From Mycolicibacterium austroafricanum (GTDB lineage: Bacteria > Actinomycetota > Actinomycetes > Mycobacteriales > Mycobacteriaceae): a stretch of DNA of 64,000 nt. Both the position numbers and the translations under genes were made by a program. This document shows, piece by piece, positions 25,906-34,168 of this stretch (positions within the stretch are counted from its first letter, which is position 1; each line of letters opens with the position of its first letter). Location: contig NZ_HG964453.1 in the NCBI RefSeq assembly GCF_000612725.1, positions 422,106 through 486,105 of the forward strand. The letters are read 5' to 3'. The notes beneath the pieces were generated by a model. It was not told where the DNA came from, searched no databases, and saw only the letters and a program-made list of their open reading frames with translations.

Positions 25906-26430
25906 GTGTCGATGGAACTCAGAGACTGCCCCGCCGACGGGACGGAACTGCGGCGGGCGTTCGGCTGTTTCCCGTCCGGGGTTACCGCCGTCTGCGCGAT
26001 CATCGACGGTGAGCCGGTGGGGATGGCGGCGAGTTCGTTCACCCCGGTCTCGATCGACCCTCCGCTCGCATCGATCTGCGTGCAGAACACCTCGACGACG
26101 TGGCCGCGGTTGCGCAACCAGCCTCGCCTCGGTCTGAGCGTGCTGGCCGAGGACCACACCGAGGCTGCGATCAGCTTGTCGCGCAAGGTCGGTGACCGGT
26201 TCGCCGGGGTGTCATGGGCCGAGTTGCCCAGCGGGGGAGTGTTCGTCGACGGCGCGAGCGCGTGGTGGGACTGCCGGGTGTACGCCGAGGTGGGGGCAGG
26301 CGATCACACCATCGTGCTGCTGGAGATCTGCGCACTGGGTGCCGCGCCGAGCACGCCGCCGCTGGTGTTCCACGGCAGCCGGTTCCGTCGTCTGGCGATG
26401 GTCATGGAGGAGCGGAATGAGGACCACTGA
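25906..26430 (+). CDS. melI: Flavin reductase, MelI/Rv1939-like
   Basis: A 174-residue HpaC/NtaB-type NAD(P)H:flavin oxidoreductase. Recognisable blocks are AFGCFPSGVTAVCAIIDG, MAASSFTPVSIDPPLASICV, LSVLAEDHTEAAISLSRKV and the C-terminal GDHTIVLLEI. The GTG start has AGGAGGG 6 nt upstream; an ATG two codons later is also possible. It probably provides reduced FMN/FAD to MelF. Overlaps the next gene by 14 nt. Confidence 0.88.
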   Translation: MSMELRDCPADGTELRRAFGCFPSGVTAVCAIIDGEPVGMAASSFTPVSIDPPLASICVQNTSTTWPRLRNQPRLGLSVLAEDHTEAAISLSRKVGDRFAGVSWAELPSGGVFVDGASAWWDCRVYAEVGAGDHTIVLLEICALGAAPSTPPLVFHGSRFRRLAMVMEERNEDH

Positions 26431-27496
26431 CCTGCGGGTGCGGCGGGCGATCCATGCAGTCGCGGAAGGCAGGCCGGTCGTGGTGACCGCCGATACCGAG
26501 CGCGACGGCGCCGGCTATCTGGTCTTCGCCGCCGACGCCGCAACCCCGAACATCCTCGCGTTCACCGTGCGACACACCTCGGGGCTGGTCCGCGTCGCGC
26601 TCCCACTTTCCGAATGTGCGCGGCTCGACCTGCCGCCGATGTGCTCAGCCGATCCCGATGGCTCGCACGCTGCGGCCCAGCGGGTCGCGGTGGATGCCGG
26701 CGGCAACGGCACCGGGATCTCGGCGACCGACCGCGCCCGGACGATCGCGGCGCTGGCATCCGAGCATGCCCAACCGGGTGACTTCCGTCGCCCCGGCCAC
26801 GTGATCCCGGTGCAGGCCAACGCCGATGGGGTGTTGGGCAGCCCCGGAGCGGTCGAGGCAGCGGTGGACCTGGCACGTCTTTCGGGGCGACGCCAGGCGG
26901 CCGGGCTGTGCGAGATCGTGTCGAGGAATCACCCTGCCACGATCGCGTGCGGTACCGAACCGGTGGAGTTCGCACTCGAGCACGGCTTGGCGACCGTCTC
27001 GATCGGCGAGCTGGTGGCCTACCGCCGTCGCACCGAGCGCCAGGTCGTCCGGCTCGCCGAAACCGTCCTGCCGACCGGCGGCGGCACGCACCGGGTCATC
27101 GGGTTCCGAGATGTTCACGGGGGCGCCGAGCATCTCGTCCTCGTCATCGGCTCGGTCGGTTCCGGGGAGCCGGTTCCGTTGCACGTGCACGTCGAATGTC
27201 TCACCGGCGACGTGTTCGGCTCGACGGTCTGCCACTGCGGAGCCGAGCTCGACAGCGCCGTCGCCACGATGAGCGCCCAGGGCGGCGGGGTGATCGTCTA
27301 CCTACGTCCCCCCGGGTCGCTGCGCGCCTGCGGCCTACCCCGGCCCGATCACTCGCCCAGCCCGGATCTGCTTTCGGACACCGTCGCATGGATCCTCCGG
27401 GATCTCGGCGTGTACTCCCTCAGGCTCGCCGACGATGCGCCGGGATACGGGCTCGTGATGTTCGGCGCCCTCCGCCAGAACCGCACCGCAGCGTGA
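26417..27496 (+). CDS. ribA1: RibBA-like protein with degenerate active sites, MelJ/RibA1-like
   Basis: A 359-residue protein with the two-domain plan of RibBA: an N-terminal 3,4-dihydroxy-2-butanone-4-phosphate synthase domain (GNGTGISATDRARTI, PGAVEAAVDLARLSGRRQA) and a C-terminal GTP cyclohydrolase II domain (zinc cysteines in HVECLTGDVFGSTVCHCGAEL). Key residues are altered. The acidic DDE-RENEGD loop reads TADTERDGAGY, and the GCH II RxxEGRGIGL segment reads RPPGSLRACGL. It probably lacks one or both classical activities. ATG with GGAGG upstream, overlapping the flavin reductase. Same position as Rv1940. Confidence 0.85.
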   Translation: MRTTDLRVRRAIHAVAEGRPVVVTADTERDGAGYLVFAADAATPNILAFTVRHTSGLVRVALPLSECARLDLPPMCSADPDGSHAAAQRVAVDAGGNGTGISATDRARTIAALASEHAQPGDFRRPGHVIPVQANADGVLGSPGAVEAAVDLARLSGRRQAAGLCEIVSRNHPATIACGTEPVEFALEHGLATVSIGELVAYRRRTERQVVRLAETVLPTGGGTHRVIGFRDVHGGAEHLVLVIGSVGSGEPVPLHVHVECLTGDVFGSTVCHCGAELDSAVATMSAQGGGVIVYLRPPGSLRACGLPRPDHSPSPDLLSDTVAWILRDLGVYSLRLADDAPGYGLVMFGALRQNRTAA

Positions 27497-27533
27497 GAAG
27501 CTCCAGGGTGCAACGTGATACGAGGATGAGGCG

Positions 27534-28304
27534 ATGACGTATCCAGACCTGGCCGACAAGGCCGTGATCGTGACGGGGGCGGGCGCCGGAATCGGGCTGG
27601 CGATCGCCGAGCGTCTGGCCGCCGAGCGTTGCCGGGTGGTGTGTGCGGACATCGACGGCGCCGCAGCCGATGCCGCAGCAGCGGCCATCGGTAATGGCGC
27701 TGTCGGTTACGCCGTCGACGTGAGCGACGAGCCGCAAGTGGTGGGTATGGTCGAGGCCTGCGTCGCGGCCTTCGGTGGGGTCGACAAACTCGTGGCCAAT
27801 GCCGGTGTGGTGCATTTCGCGCCGCTCACCGAGACGACGGTCGACGACTTCGACCGGATCATCGGGATCAACCTGCGGGGCGCGTGGCTGTGCACCAAGC
27901 ACGCGGCGCCGAGGATGGCCGAGCGCGGTGGCGGCGCCATCGTCAACATGTCTTCGCTCGGTGGCCTTGTCGCTGCTGCCGGGACCGCCGCATACGGCAT
28001 GTCCAAGGCCGGGATCATCCATCTCAGCCGGATCACCGCCGCCGAAATGCGTGCTGCCAACATACGGTCCAATGCGCTGCTTCCGGCGTTCGTCGACACC
28101 CCGATGCAGCAGACCGCGATGACGATGTTCGACGAGGCCCTCGGTGACGGAGGTGCCGCGACGATGATCGGACGCCTGCAGGGGAGGATGGCCGGCCCGG
28201 CGGAGATGGCAGGTGTTGTCGCGTTCCTGCTGTCCGACGCGGCCTCGATGGTCAACGGGACGGCTCAGCTCGCCGACGGCGGGACCCTCGCCGCGCTGTG
28301 GTGA
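27534..28304 (+). CDS. melK: Short-chain dehydrogenase/reductase, MelK/Rv1941-like
   Basis: A 256-residue classical SDR: cofactor motif VTGAGAGIGLAIAE, Asp-containing VCADIDGA (NAD preference), KLVANAGV, catalytic Ser in NMSSLGGL and Tyr-Gly-Met-Ser-Lys (YGMSK). C-terminal NGTAQLADGGTLAALW. GAGG lies before the ATG. Last gene of the mel2-type operon; it probably oxidises the alcohol or diol produced upstream. A convergent gene ends 25 nt further on. Confidence 0.9.
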   Translation: MTYPDLADKAVIVTGAGAGIGLAIAERLAAERCRVVCADIDGAAADAAAAAIGNGAVGYAVDVSDEPQVVGMVEACVAAFGGVDKLVANAGVVHFAPLTETTVDDFDRIIGINLRGAWLCTKHAAPRMAERGGGAIVNMSSLGGLVAAAGTAAYGMSKAGIIHLSRITAAEMRAANIRSNALLPAFVDTPMQQTAMTMFDEALGDGGAATMIGRLQGRMAGPAEMAGVVAFLLSDAASMVNGTAQLADGGTLAALW

Positions 28305-28328
28305 CGGCACCCGGCGCCGTGGCCTGGG

Positions 28329-29363
28329 CTACTGCAGTTGCCCGAGGAACTCCAGCAGCAACTGGTTCGTCTCGGCAGGCCTCTCCTGCTGGATCCAGTG
28401 CCCGGCGCCCGCGATGAGGTGACTTCCGCGGTAGTCGGGCATCTTCTCGTCGGCGCGGGCGATCGCCTCGGCGCCCCAGGTGGTGGCGATGTCGTACTCG
28501 CCGCCGATGAACATGGCCGGCGGCGTCAACGGCTGGTTCTCGACGCCGTCGAGTACCTCCCAGCCGGCGTCGACATTGTGGTAGAACGCCAGGCCCCCGG
28601 CGAACCCGGAACACTCGAATTCGTTGACGTAGAAGTTCAGGTCGTCTTCGGTGAACCACTGCGGCATCGACTCCGGCCATACGAACGCGTCGTCGAGTCG
28701 CGCGCCCTCGACCATGCACAGCGGGCCGTAGCGCAGCGCCTCTACCGGATCCGCGGGAGGCACGTGTCCGTCGGCGATGGCCGCCGCCACGGCATCGCCG
28801 GACACCGTGTAGGTGAGTCCGAGGAACCACTTGCGGAGGTCTTCTTCGATCTCGTAGAGGATTCCGTCCTGCGCGGAGAAGTAATCCTGATAGAAGGTGC
28901 GGCCGGGTCCCGCGAGTTCGATGTGGTAATCGCGTGGGCGGGTCTCCCCGAAGGGACATCCGGGCAGTCCGATCAGGCCCCGTCCCGCGAACGGAACACT
29001 CACGCCGACAACGCCTCTGCATCGCTGAGGGTGCAGCCAGGCGAAGGTCCACGCGACCGGGGCGCCCCAGTCGTGGCCGATCACCACGGCCTGCTCCTCC
29101 CCGAAGGCGTCGATCAGCGCCTCTACGTCGGCGACGACCCGGTCGATGCGGTAGGCATCGTTGACCCGGAATTTCGACGACCGTCCGAAGCCGCGCTGAT
29201 CGATGGCGACCACCCGGTAGCCGGCATTCGCCAGTGCAGGAATCTGATGCCGCCAGGAGTACCACGATTCCGGGAAGCCGTGCAGGAGGATGACCAGTGG
29301 ACCGGACCCCTGCTCGACGGCGTGGATGCGGGTGCCGTTGCAGTCGATGTTCCTGTGGATCAA
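28329..29363 (-). CDS. Second epoxide hydrolase (EphB paralogue)
   Basis: A ~344-residue alpha/beta hydrolase closely similar to the enzyme at 24840: HGFPESWYSWRHQIP, nucleophile Asp in VVIGHDWGAPVAWTFAW, and His in IAGAGHWIQQERP. The frame begins at a TTG; the nearby ATG at 29378 is out of frame and reaches a stop after four codons, so a non-ATG start is needed. It is transcribed toward the mel2 operon and probably arose by duplication, then reshaped substrate range. Confidence 0.88.
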   Translation of the reverse strand: MIHRNIDCNGTRIHAVEQGSGPLVILLHGFPESWYSWRHQIPALANAGYRVVAIDQRGFGRSSKFRVNDAYRIDRVVADVEALIDAFGEEQAVVIGHDWGAPVAWTFAWLHPQRCRGVVGVSVPFAGRGLIGLPGCPFGETRPRDYHIELAGPGRTFYQDYFSAQDGILYEIEEDLRKWFLGLTYTVSGDAVAAAIADGHVPPADPVEALRYGPLCMVEGARLDDAFVWPESMPQWFTEDDLNFYVNEFECSGFAGGLAFYHNVDAGWEVLDGVENQPLTPPAMFIGGEYDIATTWGAEAIARADEKMPDYRGSHLIAGAGHWIQQERPAETNQLLLEFLGQLQ

Positions 29364-29469
29364 TTCGTGCTCATTTCTCCGTGGTGATTGCTGGATAGGT
29401 CATCGTCAGCCCATTCGGCCGCTGCCAGAAGTGCCAGGCGGGCTTGTGTTTCCGGCGATTCGGACACGG

Positions 29470-30231
29470 CTACTGCGCCACCAGACCGCCGTCTACGAGC
29501 AGCGCGTGCCCGGTCACGAAACTGGACTCATCCGATCCGAGCCAGAGCGCGGAGCGCGCGACCTCCTCAGAGGTGGCCACCCGTCCGAGCGGTGTCTGCT
29601 GGTCCAACGACTCTCGAAGGCCGGGGATCTCGTGACTCACCTTGTCGAGCATCGGCGTGTCGACCATGTGGGGGCACAGCGCGTTCACCCGGATACCGTG
29701 CGCCGCGACATTCATGGCCGTCGACTTCACCAGCCCGACGACGGCGTGCTTGCTCGCGACGTAGGCAGGAAGACCGGCCGGCCCGATCAGCCCGGCCGCA
29801 GACGCGGTGGCGACGATGATTCCCCGGCGTCTCTCGATCATGGTGGGCAATACCGCGCGGACGGTCCTCCAGGTGCCGGTGACATTGATGTCGAGAATCC
29901 GGGTGAACTCGTCCTCGGAGTAGGACCAGACATCCCCCGGTGAGCCGAGGACGCCGGCGTTGGCGAACGCGACATCGACCGGCCCGAGCTCGTGTGATCC
30001 CCGCTGAACGAGGCTCTCGAGGTCCGCGGTGCTCGTGATGTCGCATCGGGCATGCACGACTTGAGCGCCGCGCGCCCTCAGTTCCTCGGCGGCGTCGGCC
30101 AATCTGTCGACGGTGACGTCGCCGAGGATGAGTCTGGCGCCCTCGCGCGCCGCTGCGAACGCGATCGCACGGCCGATACCGGAGGCCGCACCGGTCACCA
30201 GCACCGTGGTGTCGATATAGCGATCATCCAC
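29470..30231 (-). CDS. Short-chain dehydrogenase/reductase
   Basis: A ~253-residue SDR: VTGAASGIGRAIAFA, LILGDVTVD (Asp for NAD), VAFANAGVLG, Ser in ATASAAGLIGP and catalytic YVASK. C-terminus SFVTGHALLVDGGLVAQ. The GTG at 30231 is preferred because AGGAG precedes it by ~8 nt; an upstream ATG at 30276 has no ribosome site. It lies 106 nt before the second epoxide hydrolase on the same strand and may be co-transcribed, giving a hydrolase–dehydrogenase pair for diol oxidation. Confidence 0.85.
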   Translation of the reverse strand: MDDRYIDTTVLVTGAASGIGRAIAFAAAREGARLILGDVTVDRLADAAEELRARGAQVVHARCDITSTADLESLVQRGSHELGPVDVAFANAGVLGSPGDVWSYSEDEFTRILDINVTGTWRTVRAVLPTMIERRRGIIVATASAAGLIGPAGLPAYVASKHAVVGLVKSTAMNVAAHGIRVNALCPHMVDTPMLDKVSHEIPGLRESLDQQTPLGRVATSEEVARSALWLGSDESSFVTGHALLVDGGLVAQ

Positions 30232-30410
30232 CGAGCTTCTCCTGACAGCCGATTCACCGTTGAGCGGCACTGACATTAGTGGCGTTGCGCGTTGCGATGT
30301 GGTCGGGCGCAACGGCGTACAAAGCGAAGGCAAGAGGGTCCAATTCGCGGCCCGACCGTGTCCTGCGCAACTACACTGTCCGGGGGATGTGAAGCTGTGT
30401 CGGAGGTGCG

Positions 30411-31304
30411 ATGGCCGCCCAAGGTGTGAACGACGTGGATGCCACGGGAGTTGATCGCCGGGTTCCCGCCAGGTTGGTGCTGGCCACCCGCGACGGCCAG
30501 TTGCCTGGCGCTGACCTGCGCGTCTACCAGTTCCATTCGCACCAGACGCAGGTCCCACCGCTTCGCGACATCGCCGTCATCGGATGGCAGTCCCGTGCAC
30601 AGATCGCGCTGCGCTGCGGTGCGATTCGCAGCCGCGCCCAGATGAGCCCCGGCGATTTCTCCATCCTGCGGCCCGGCTACGAGTCGACATGGCAATGGAG
30701 TAGAGGTTTCCAGGCCACGGTGTTGTATCTGAATGAGCGGCGGTTCGCCGATTTCGCCTCCGAGGTCTTCGACCACCACGTCGACAGCGTGACGATCCGC
30801 GAATCCTTCCAGGTGCAGGATTCCGTGATTCATCACGGATTGTTCCTGTTGGCAACGGAACTGCGGCGTGATGAATTCGGAGCGGCGCTCTACCGTGACG
30901 CGCTGGTCACTCAACTCTGTGTGCATTTGCTGCGCCACCATGCCGAGTCCCGTCTTCGGGCGCACCGTCACCCAGGTGCCCTGAATGCCGCTCAGGCACA
31001 GCAGGTTACCGACTACATCGAGCACAATCTTGACTCCGACCTTTGCCTCAGCTCGCTCGCCCGCGTGGCCGGGCTGAGCCAGTACCATTTCGCGCGCCTG
31101 TTCAAGAAGCGGTTCGGCGCTCCGCCACATGCATACGTTCAACGGCGACGCATCGAGCGTGCGCGTCACCTCGTCCTGCACAGCGACATGCCGCTCAAAG
31201 AGGTCGTGGGCGTGACCGGTTTCTGTGACCAGAGCCATCTGACGAGGGCCTTTCGGCGCGCGTTCGACATCACCCCGGCCGAGTTACGGAGATCTTCCGA
31301 CTAG
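30411..31304 (+). CDS. AraC-family transcriptional regulator
   Basis: A 297-residue regulator with an N-terminal cupin-like/AraC-binding region (MSPGDFSILRPGYESTWQW) and a C-terminal pair of helix-turn-helix motifs (LSSLARVAGLSQYHFARLFK and LKEVVGVTGFCDQSHLTRAF, the AraC signature). ATG with CGGAGG upstream. It is divergent from the SDR/epoxide hydrolase pair and 101 nt upstream of a flavoprotein gene, so it may activate either unit. Confidence 0.9.
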   Translation: MAAQGVNDVDATGVDRRVPARLVLATRDGQLPGADLRVYQFHSHQTQVPPLRDIAVIGWQSRAQIALRCGAIRSRAQMSPGDFSILRPGYESTWQWSRGFQATVLYLNERRFADFASEVFDHHVDSVTIRESFQVQDSVIHHGLFLLATELRRDEFGAALYRDALVTQLCVHLLRHHAESRLRAHRHPGALNAAQAQQVTDYIEHNLDSDLCLSSLARVAGLSQYHFARLFKKRFGAPPHAYVQRRRIERARHLVLHSDMPLKEVVGVTGFCDQSHLTRAFRRAFDITPAELRRSSD

Positions 31305-31405
31305 CGCAAGCCGGAACCGAGAACCTCGCAAGGCCGTCCAAGACCGCGCATGGCCGCGTCGCGCAGACTTCAGGCGACGTGTGCATCGAGGCTCGGAGGT
31401 TTGTG

Positions 31406-32788
31406 GTGATCACTGGCAAGGACGACGTCCGGTTCGGCGGATTCGCGGGACGGCACGCGATCGTGATCGGTGCGAGCACCACTGGCCTGGTCGCATCAGC
31501 AGTAGCGGCAAGGCATTTCGACACGGTGACGACCATCGAACGGGACAGCTTGCCCGGCGATCCGGTGTGGCGCAAGGGTGCACCGCAGTCGCACCACGGC
31601 CATATCCTGCTGCGCGGTGGGCAAAATGTGTTCAACCATTACTTCCCCGGGCTGACGGCCGATCTGTTGGCCAAGGGTTCGGTGGAGGTGGACATGGCCA
31701 ACGACATCTGCTGGTATCACTCGGGAGGCTGGAAGAAGCGGTTCGAGAGTGGGCTGACGATGCTGTGCCAGACCAGAGGCTTCCTCGAACTGAACCTCCG
31801 GCAACGACTGTCGCAGGTGCCGAATGTGTCGGTGCTACAGAATGTCAAAGCCACGGGGTACCGGGCCGAGGGCAACCGGATAATCGGTGTCGAGCTCGAT
31901 GACGACACGTTCCTGGCGGCCGATCTGGTGATCGACGCCAGCGGAAGAAACTCCGAAACCCCGAAGCGCCTCTGTGCCCTGGGCTTCGGGGAGCCCGAAG
32001 TCAGTGAGCTCCATGTCGATATCGGCTATTCGACGACGCTGTTCACTCCGCCGGCCGACGGTCGCGACTGGAAGGCGATGCTGATCCATTCGAGGCCGCC
32101 GGCCACCCGGACCGCGGCGCTGTTGCCCACCGAGGGCGGTCGCTGGATCGTGACCCTGCTCGGCTGGCAGGGCGATTTCGCCGGGGGAGACATCGCCGGT
32201 TTCCTGGAATGGACAAAGGGTCTGCCGGTTCCCGACCTCTACGAGGCGCTGAGCGAGGCGACCTGTGTCGACGACGTGCATCGCTGGCGCTTCCCGGCGA
32301 ATCTGCGCCGCCACTACGACCGGTTGGCTTCCGCGCCAGACGGTTTGGTGGTCATCGGAGATGCCAACACCTCCTTGAATCCGTTGTACGCGCAGGGGAT
32401 GTCGCACGGGGCCATCGGCGCGAGCATCCTGGACCGGTGCCTGACCGAGCAGCGGGCAGCCTCAGGCGCCGGGCGGATAGACGGCTTCGCCAAGCGCTTC
32501 CACCGCGCCTACGGCCGATTCCTCGACGAGTGCTGGTTCACCTCGACGGTGGAGGACTACGGCGCGGTCTCCGCCGGCGGGGGTGGCCGGTTGGTGTCCA
32601 GGCTGGCGAGCTGGTACCTCGGAAAGGTGACGGAGATGACCTGGCGGGACGCTGAGATCGCGCGCGAGTTCATCGATGTGATGCACCTGCAGCGGGCGCC
32701 GAAGACCCTGATGCGGCCGGCCGTCGCGGTCAAGGCGCTGTTGCCGAGTTCACCAGCAGCACACCAGGTCCGACCGGTTCGTGCGTAA
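31406..32788 (+). CDS. FAD-dependent oxidoreductase (stand-alone homologue of the MelG C-terminal module)
   Basis: A ~460-residue flavoprotein with the N-terminal ADP-binding segment HAIVIGASTTGLVASAVAARHF, a mid-protein LVIDASGRNSETPKRL, and VVIGDANTSLNPLYAQGMSHGAIGA (FAD ribityl-binding GD motif). Overall layout matches residues ~360–844 of MelG, including HHGHILLRGGQ/HLHHLLTAG and GGWKK/GSWKK. Of several in-frame GTGs, 31406 has GGAGG at 6 nt. It lacks ferredoxin and reductase parts, so it needs external electrons or binds NAD(P)H directly. Probably a hydroxylase or epoxidase. Confidence 0.85.
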   Translation: MITGKDDVRFGGFAGRHAIVIGASTTGLVASAVAARHFDTVTTIERDSLPGDPVWRKGAPQSHHGHILLRGGQNVFNHYFPGLTADLLAKGSVEVDMANDICWYHSGGWKKRFESGLTMLCQTRGFLELNLRQRLSQVPNVSVLQNVKATGYRAEGNRIIGVELDDDTFLAADLVIDASGRNSETPKRLCALGFGEPEVSELHVDIGYSTTLFTPPADGRDWKAMLIHSRPPATRTAALLPTEGGRWIVTLLGWQGDFAGGDIAGFLEWTKGLPVPDLYEALSEATCVDDVHRWRFPANLRRHYDRLASAPDGLVVIGDANTSLNPLYAQGMSHGAIGASILDRCLTEQRAASGAGRIDGFAKRFHRAYGRFLDECWFTSTVEDYGAVSAGGGGRLVSRLASWYLGKVTEMTWRDAEIAREFIDVMHLQRAPKTLMRPAVAVKALLPSSPAAHQVRPVRA

Positions 32789-32812
32789 GCCGGCCACCTG
32801 GTCCGAGGGGAT

Positions 32813-34009
32813 TCACTGTCTGCTGGTGAGAATCGACAGTGTGATGGCGGTGATCTCATCGGCTATCCCGGCGTAGCGGGTGAGGTGCCAGGTCCGGACG
32901 GCGTCATCGATGAAACTGTTCGCAGCGCCCACCAGCAGTCGGGCCTCGGCAGGGGCGGTCTGGGGGACGAGCTTGCCGATGAGTTCGATCCACACCGCCT
33001 CACGGTCGGCTTGATTTCTCATGTACCGGTCCCGGACCTCCTCGGACGCGAAGGAGAGCTCGGTGACCGACATGGCGACCAGATCGGGATCGTCCAGGCT
33101 GATCTGGACGCGTCCAGCGACCAGTGCGCGAAGGCATTCCGCCGCTTCGGTATCCGTGCGTAGAACCCGAATGCAGGCGAGGCTCCACCACTCGTCGAGG
33201 CGGGTGATGAGGGCGTCGAGGATCGCCTGTTTGGAGGAGAACGAGCGGTACAGGCCCGGACCGGCGATTCCCACCCCTTTCCCGATCTCACTGGTACTCA
33301 CGGCCGGGTAACCCTGTGCGCGGAACAGTCGCGCCCCGGCCGCCAGCAGGGTTTCGTGTCGGGAGAACAGAGCGCGCTCGTCGTTCGGCGGCGCAACGTC
33401 AGGCTCCAGGGGGCCTACGGGGGGAGTCCGTGCGACCGCCATACACGCTCCGAACAGGAGTCGGTGGAGCTCGTCCTTCGCCAGGGTGAGACTGTGCCGG
33501 CCCAGGCTGGTGATCACGCTCGACACCGCCCACGCGCGTAGCTCCGCGTGTCTCGGGCTCAGGTCCGGCACCTCGACGCGGAGACTCTGCTCGATGCCGG
33601 TGACGATCGCGTGGATGCGCCGTCGCACCTCGGCCCGCTCTGCAGCGTCGAGGTAGCGGGCTTCGCGTTGCCAGAGCACCGTCAGCGATCGGGATGCGAC
33701 GGCCGCGGTGACGAGATCCGGTAGCTCGGCGCTCAGGGCTTTGTGAGGAGATTCCGCCTCACCGCCGGCGGGCGGTCGGGCGCTCTGGTACTGCTCCTGG
33801 CCGGCGCGGATGGCCGCGGCCAACAAGGCCTGCTTATTGTCGTAGTGGCGATACAGTGCCCGCGCGGTGACTCCGGATGCCTCGGCGATGTCCTCGAGTT
33901 TCACCGAGTGAAAGCCCCGGTCGATGAACAGCCGGACGGCCTGGTCGAGGATCTGCTGCTTGCGGTCCTTCGGTCTGCGCCGGACCATGGGAACGACGGG
34001 CTCCGCCAC
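32813..34009 (-). CDS. Tandem-domain TetR regulator, Mce3R-like (copy 1)
   Basis: A 398-residue protein with two TetR units in one chain. The first helix-turn-helix is at about 30–62 ([25 protein letters not shown]); the second at about 230–265 ([25 protein letters not shown]). Each is followed by its own helical ligand/dimer domain. M. tuberculosis Mce3R (about 406 residues) has the same rare architecture and represses mce3, Rv1933c–Rv1935c and Rv1936–Rv1941. GTG start. The second copy is at 42045. Either may be the functional Mce3R counterpart. Confidence 0.85.
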   Translation of the reverse strand: MAEPVVPMVRRRPKDRKQQILDQAVRLFIDRGFHSVKLEDIAEASGVTARALYRHYDNKQALLAAAIRAGQEQYQSARPPAGGEAESPHKALSAELPDLVTAAVASRSLTVLWQREARYLDAAERAEVRRRIHAIVTGIEQSLRVEVPDLSPRHAELRAWAVSSVITSLGRHSLTLAKDELHRLLFGACMAVARTPPVGPLEPDVAPPNDERALFSRHETLLAAGARLFRAQGYPAVSTSEIGKGVGIAGPGLYRSFSSKQAILDALITRLDEWWSLACIRVLRTDTEAAECLRALVAGRVQISLDDPDLVAMSVTELSFASEEVRDRYMRNQADREAVWIELIGKLVPQTAPAEARLLVGAANSFIDDAVRTWHLTRYAGIADEITAITLSILTSRQ

Positions 34010-34108
34010 GCGTGCTGACCCCCTTCCTCCCCGACTGATGCAATGGCGATACTACCCAAATACATCGGCGTGTGTTGCATCCACGCTGACCGGCTCTTTA
34101 ATTCCGAG

Positions 34109-34123
34109 CCGCTAATGTAGCGG
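34109..34123. promoter_or_regulatory. Palindrome upstream of tetR copy 1
   Basis: CCGCTA-ATG-TAGCGG, a perfect 6-bp inverted repeat with 3-nt spacer, 100 nt upstream of the tandem TetR start and downstream of the fadD stop. It could be an autoregulatory operator or a weak terminator stem. Confidence 0.35.
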
Positions 34124-34168
34124 GCGTATTGTCAAGTGACATAATTGGGGGGCATCCGGCCTGCCGGT

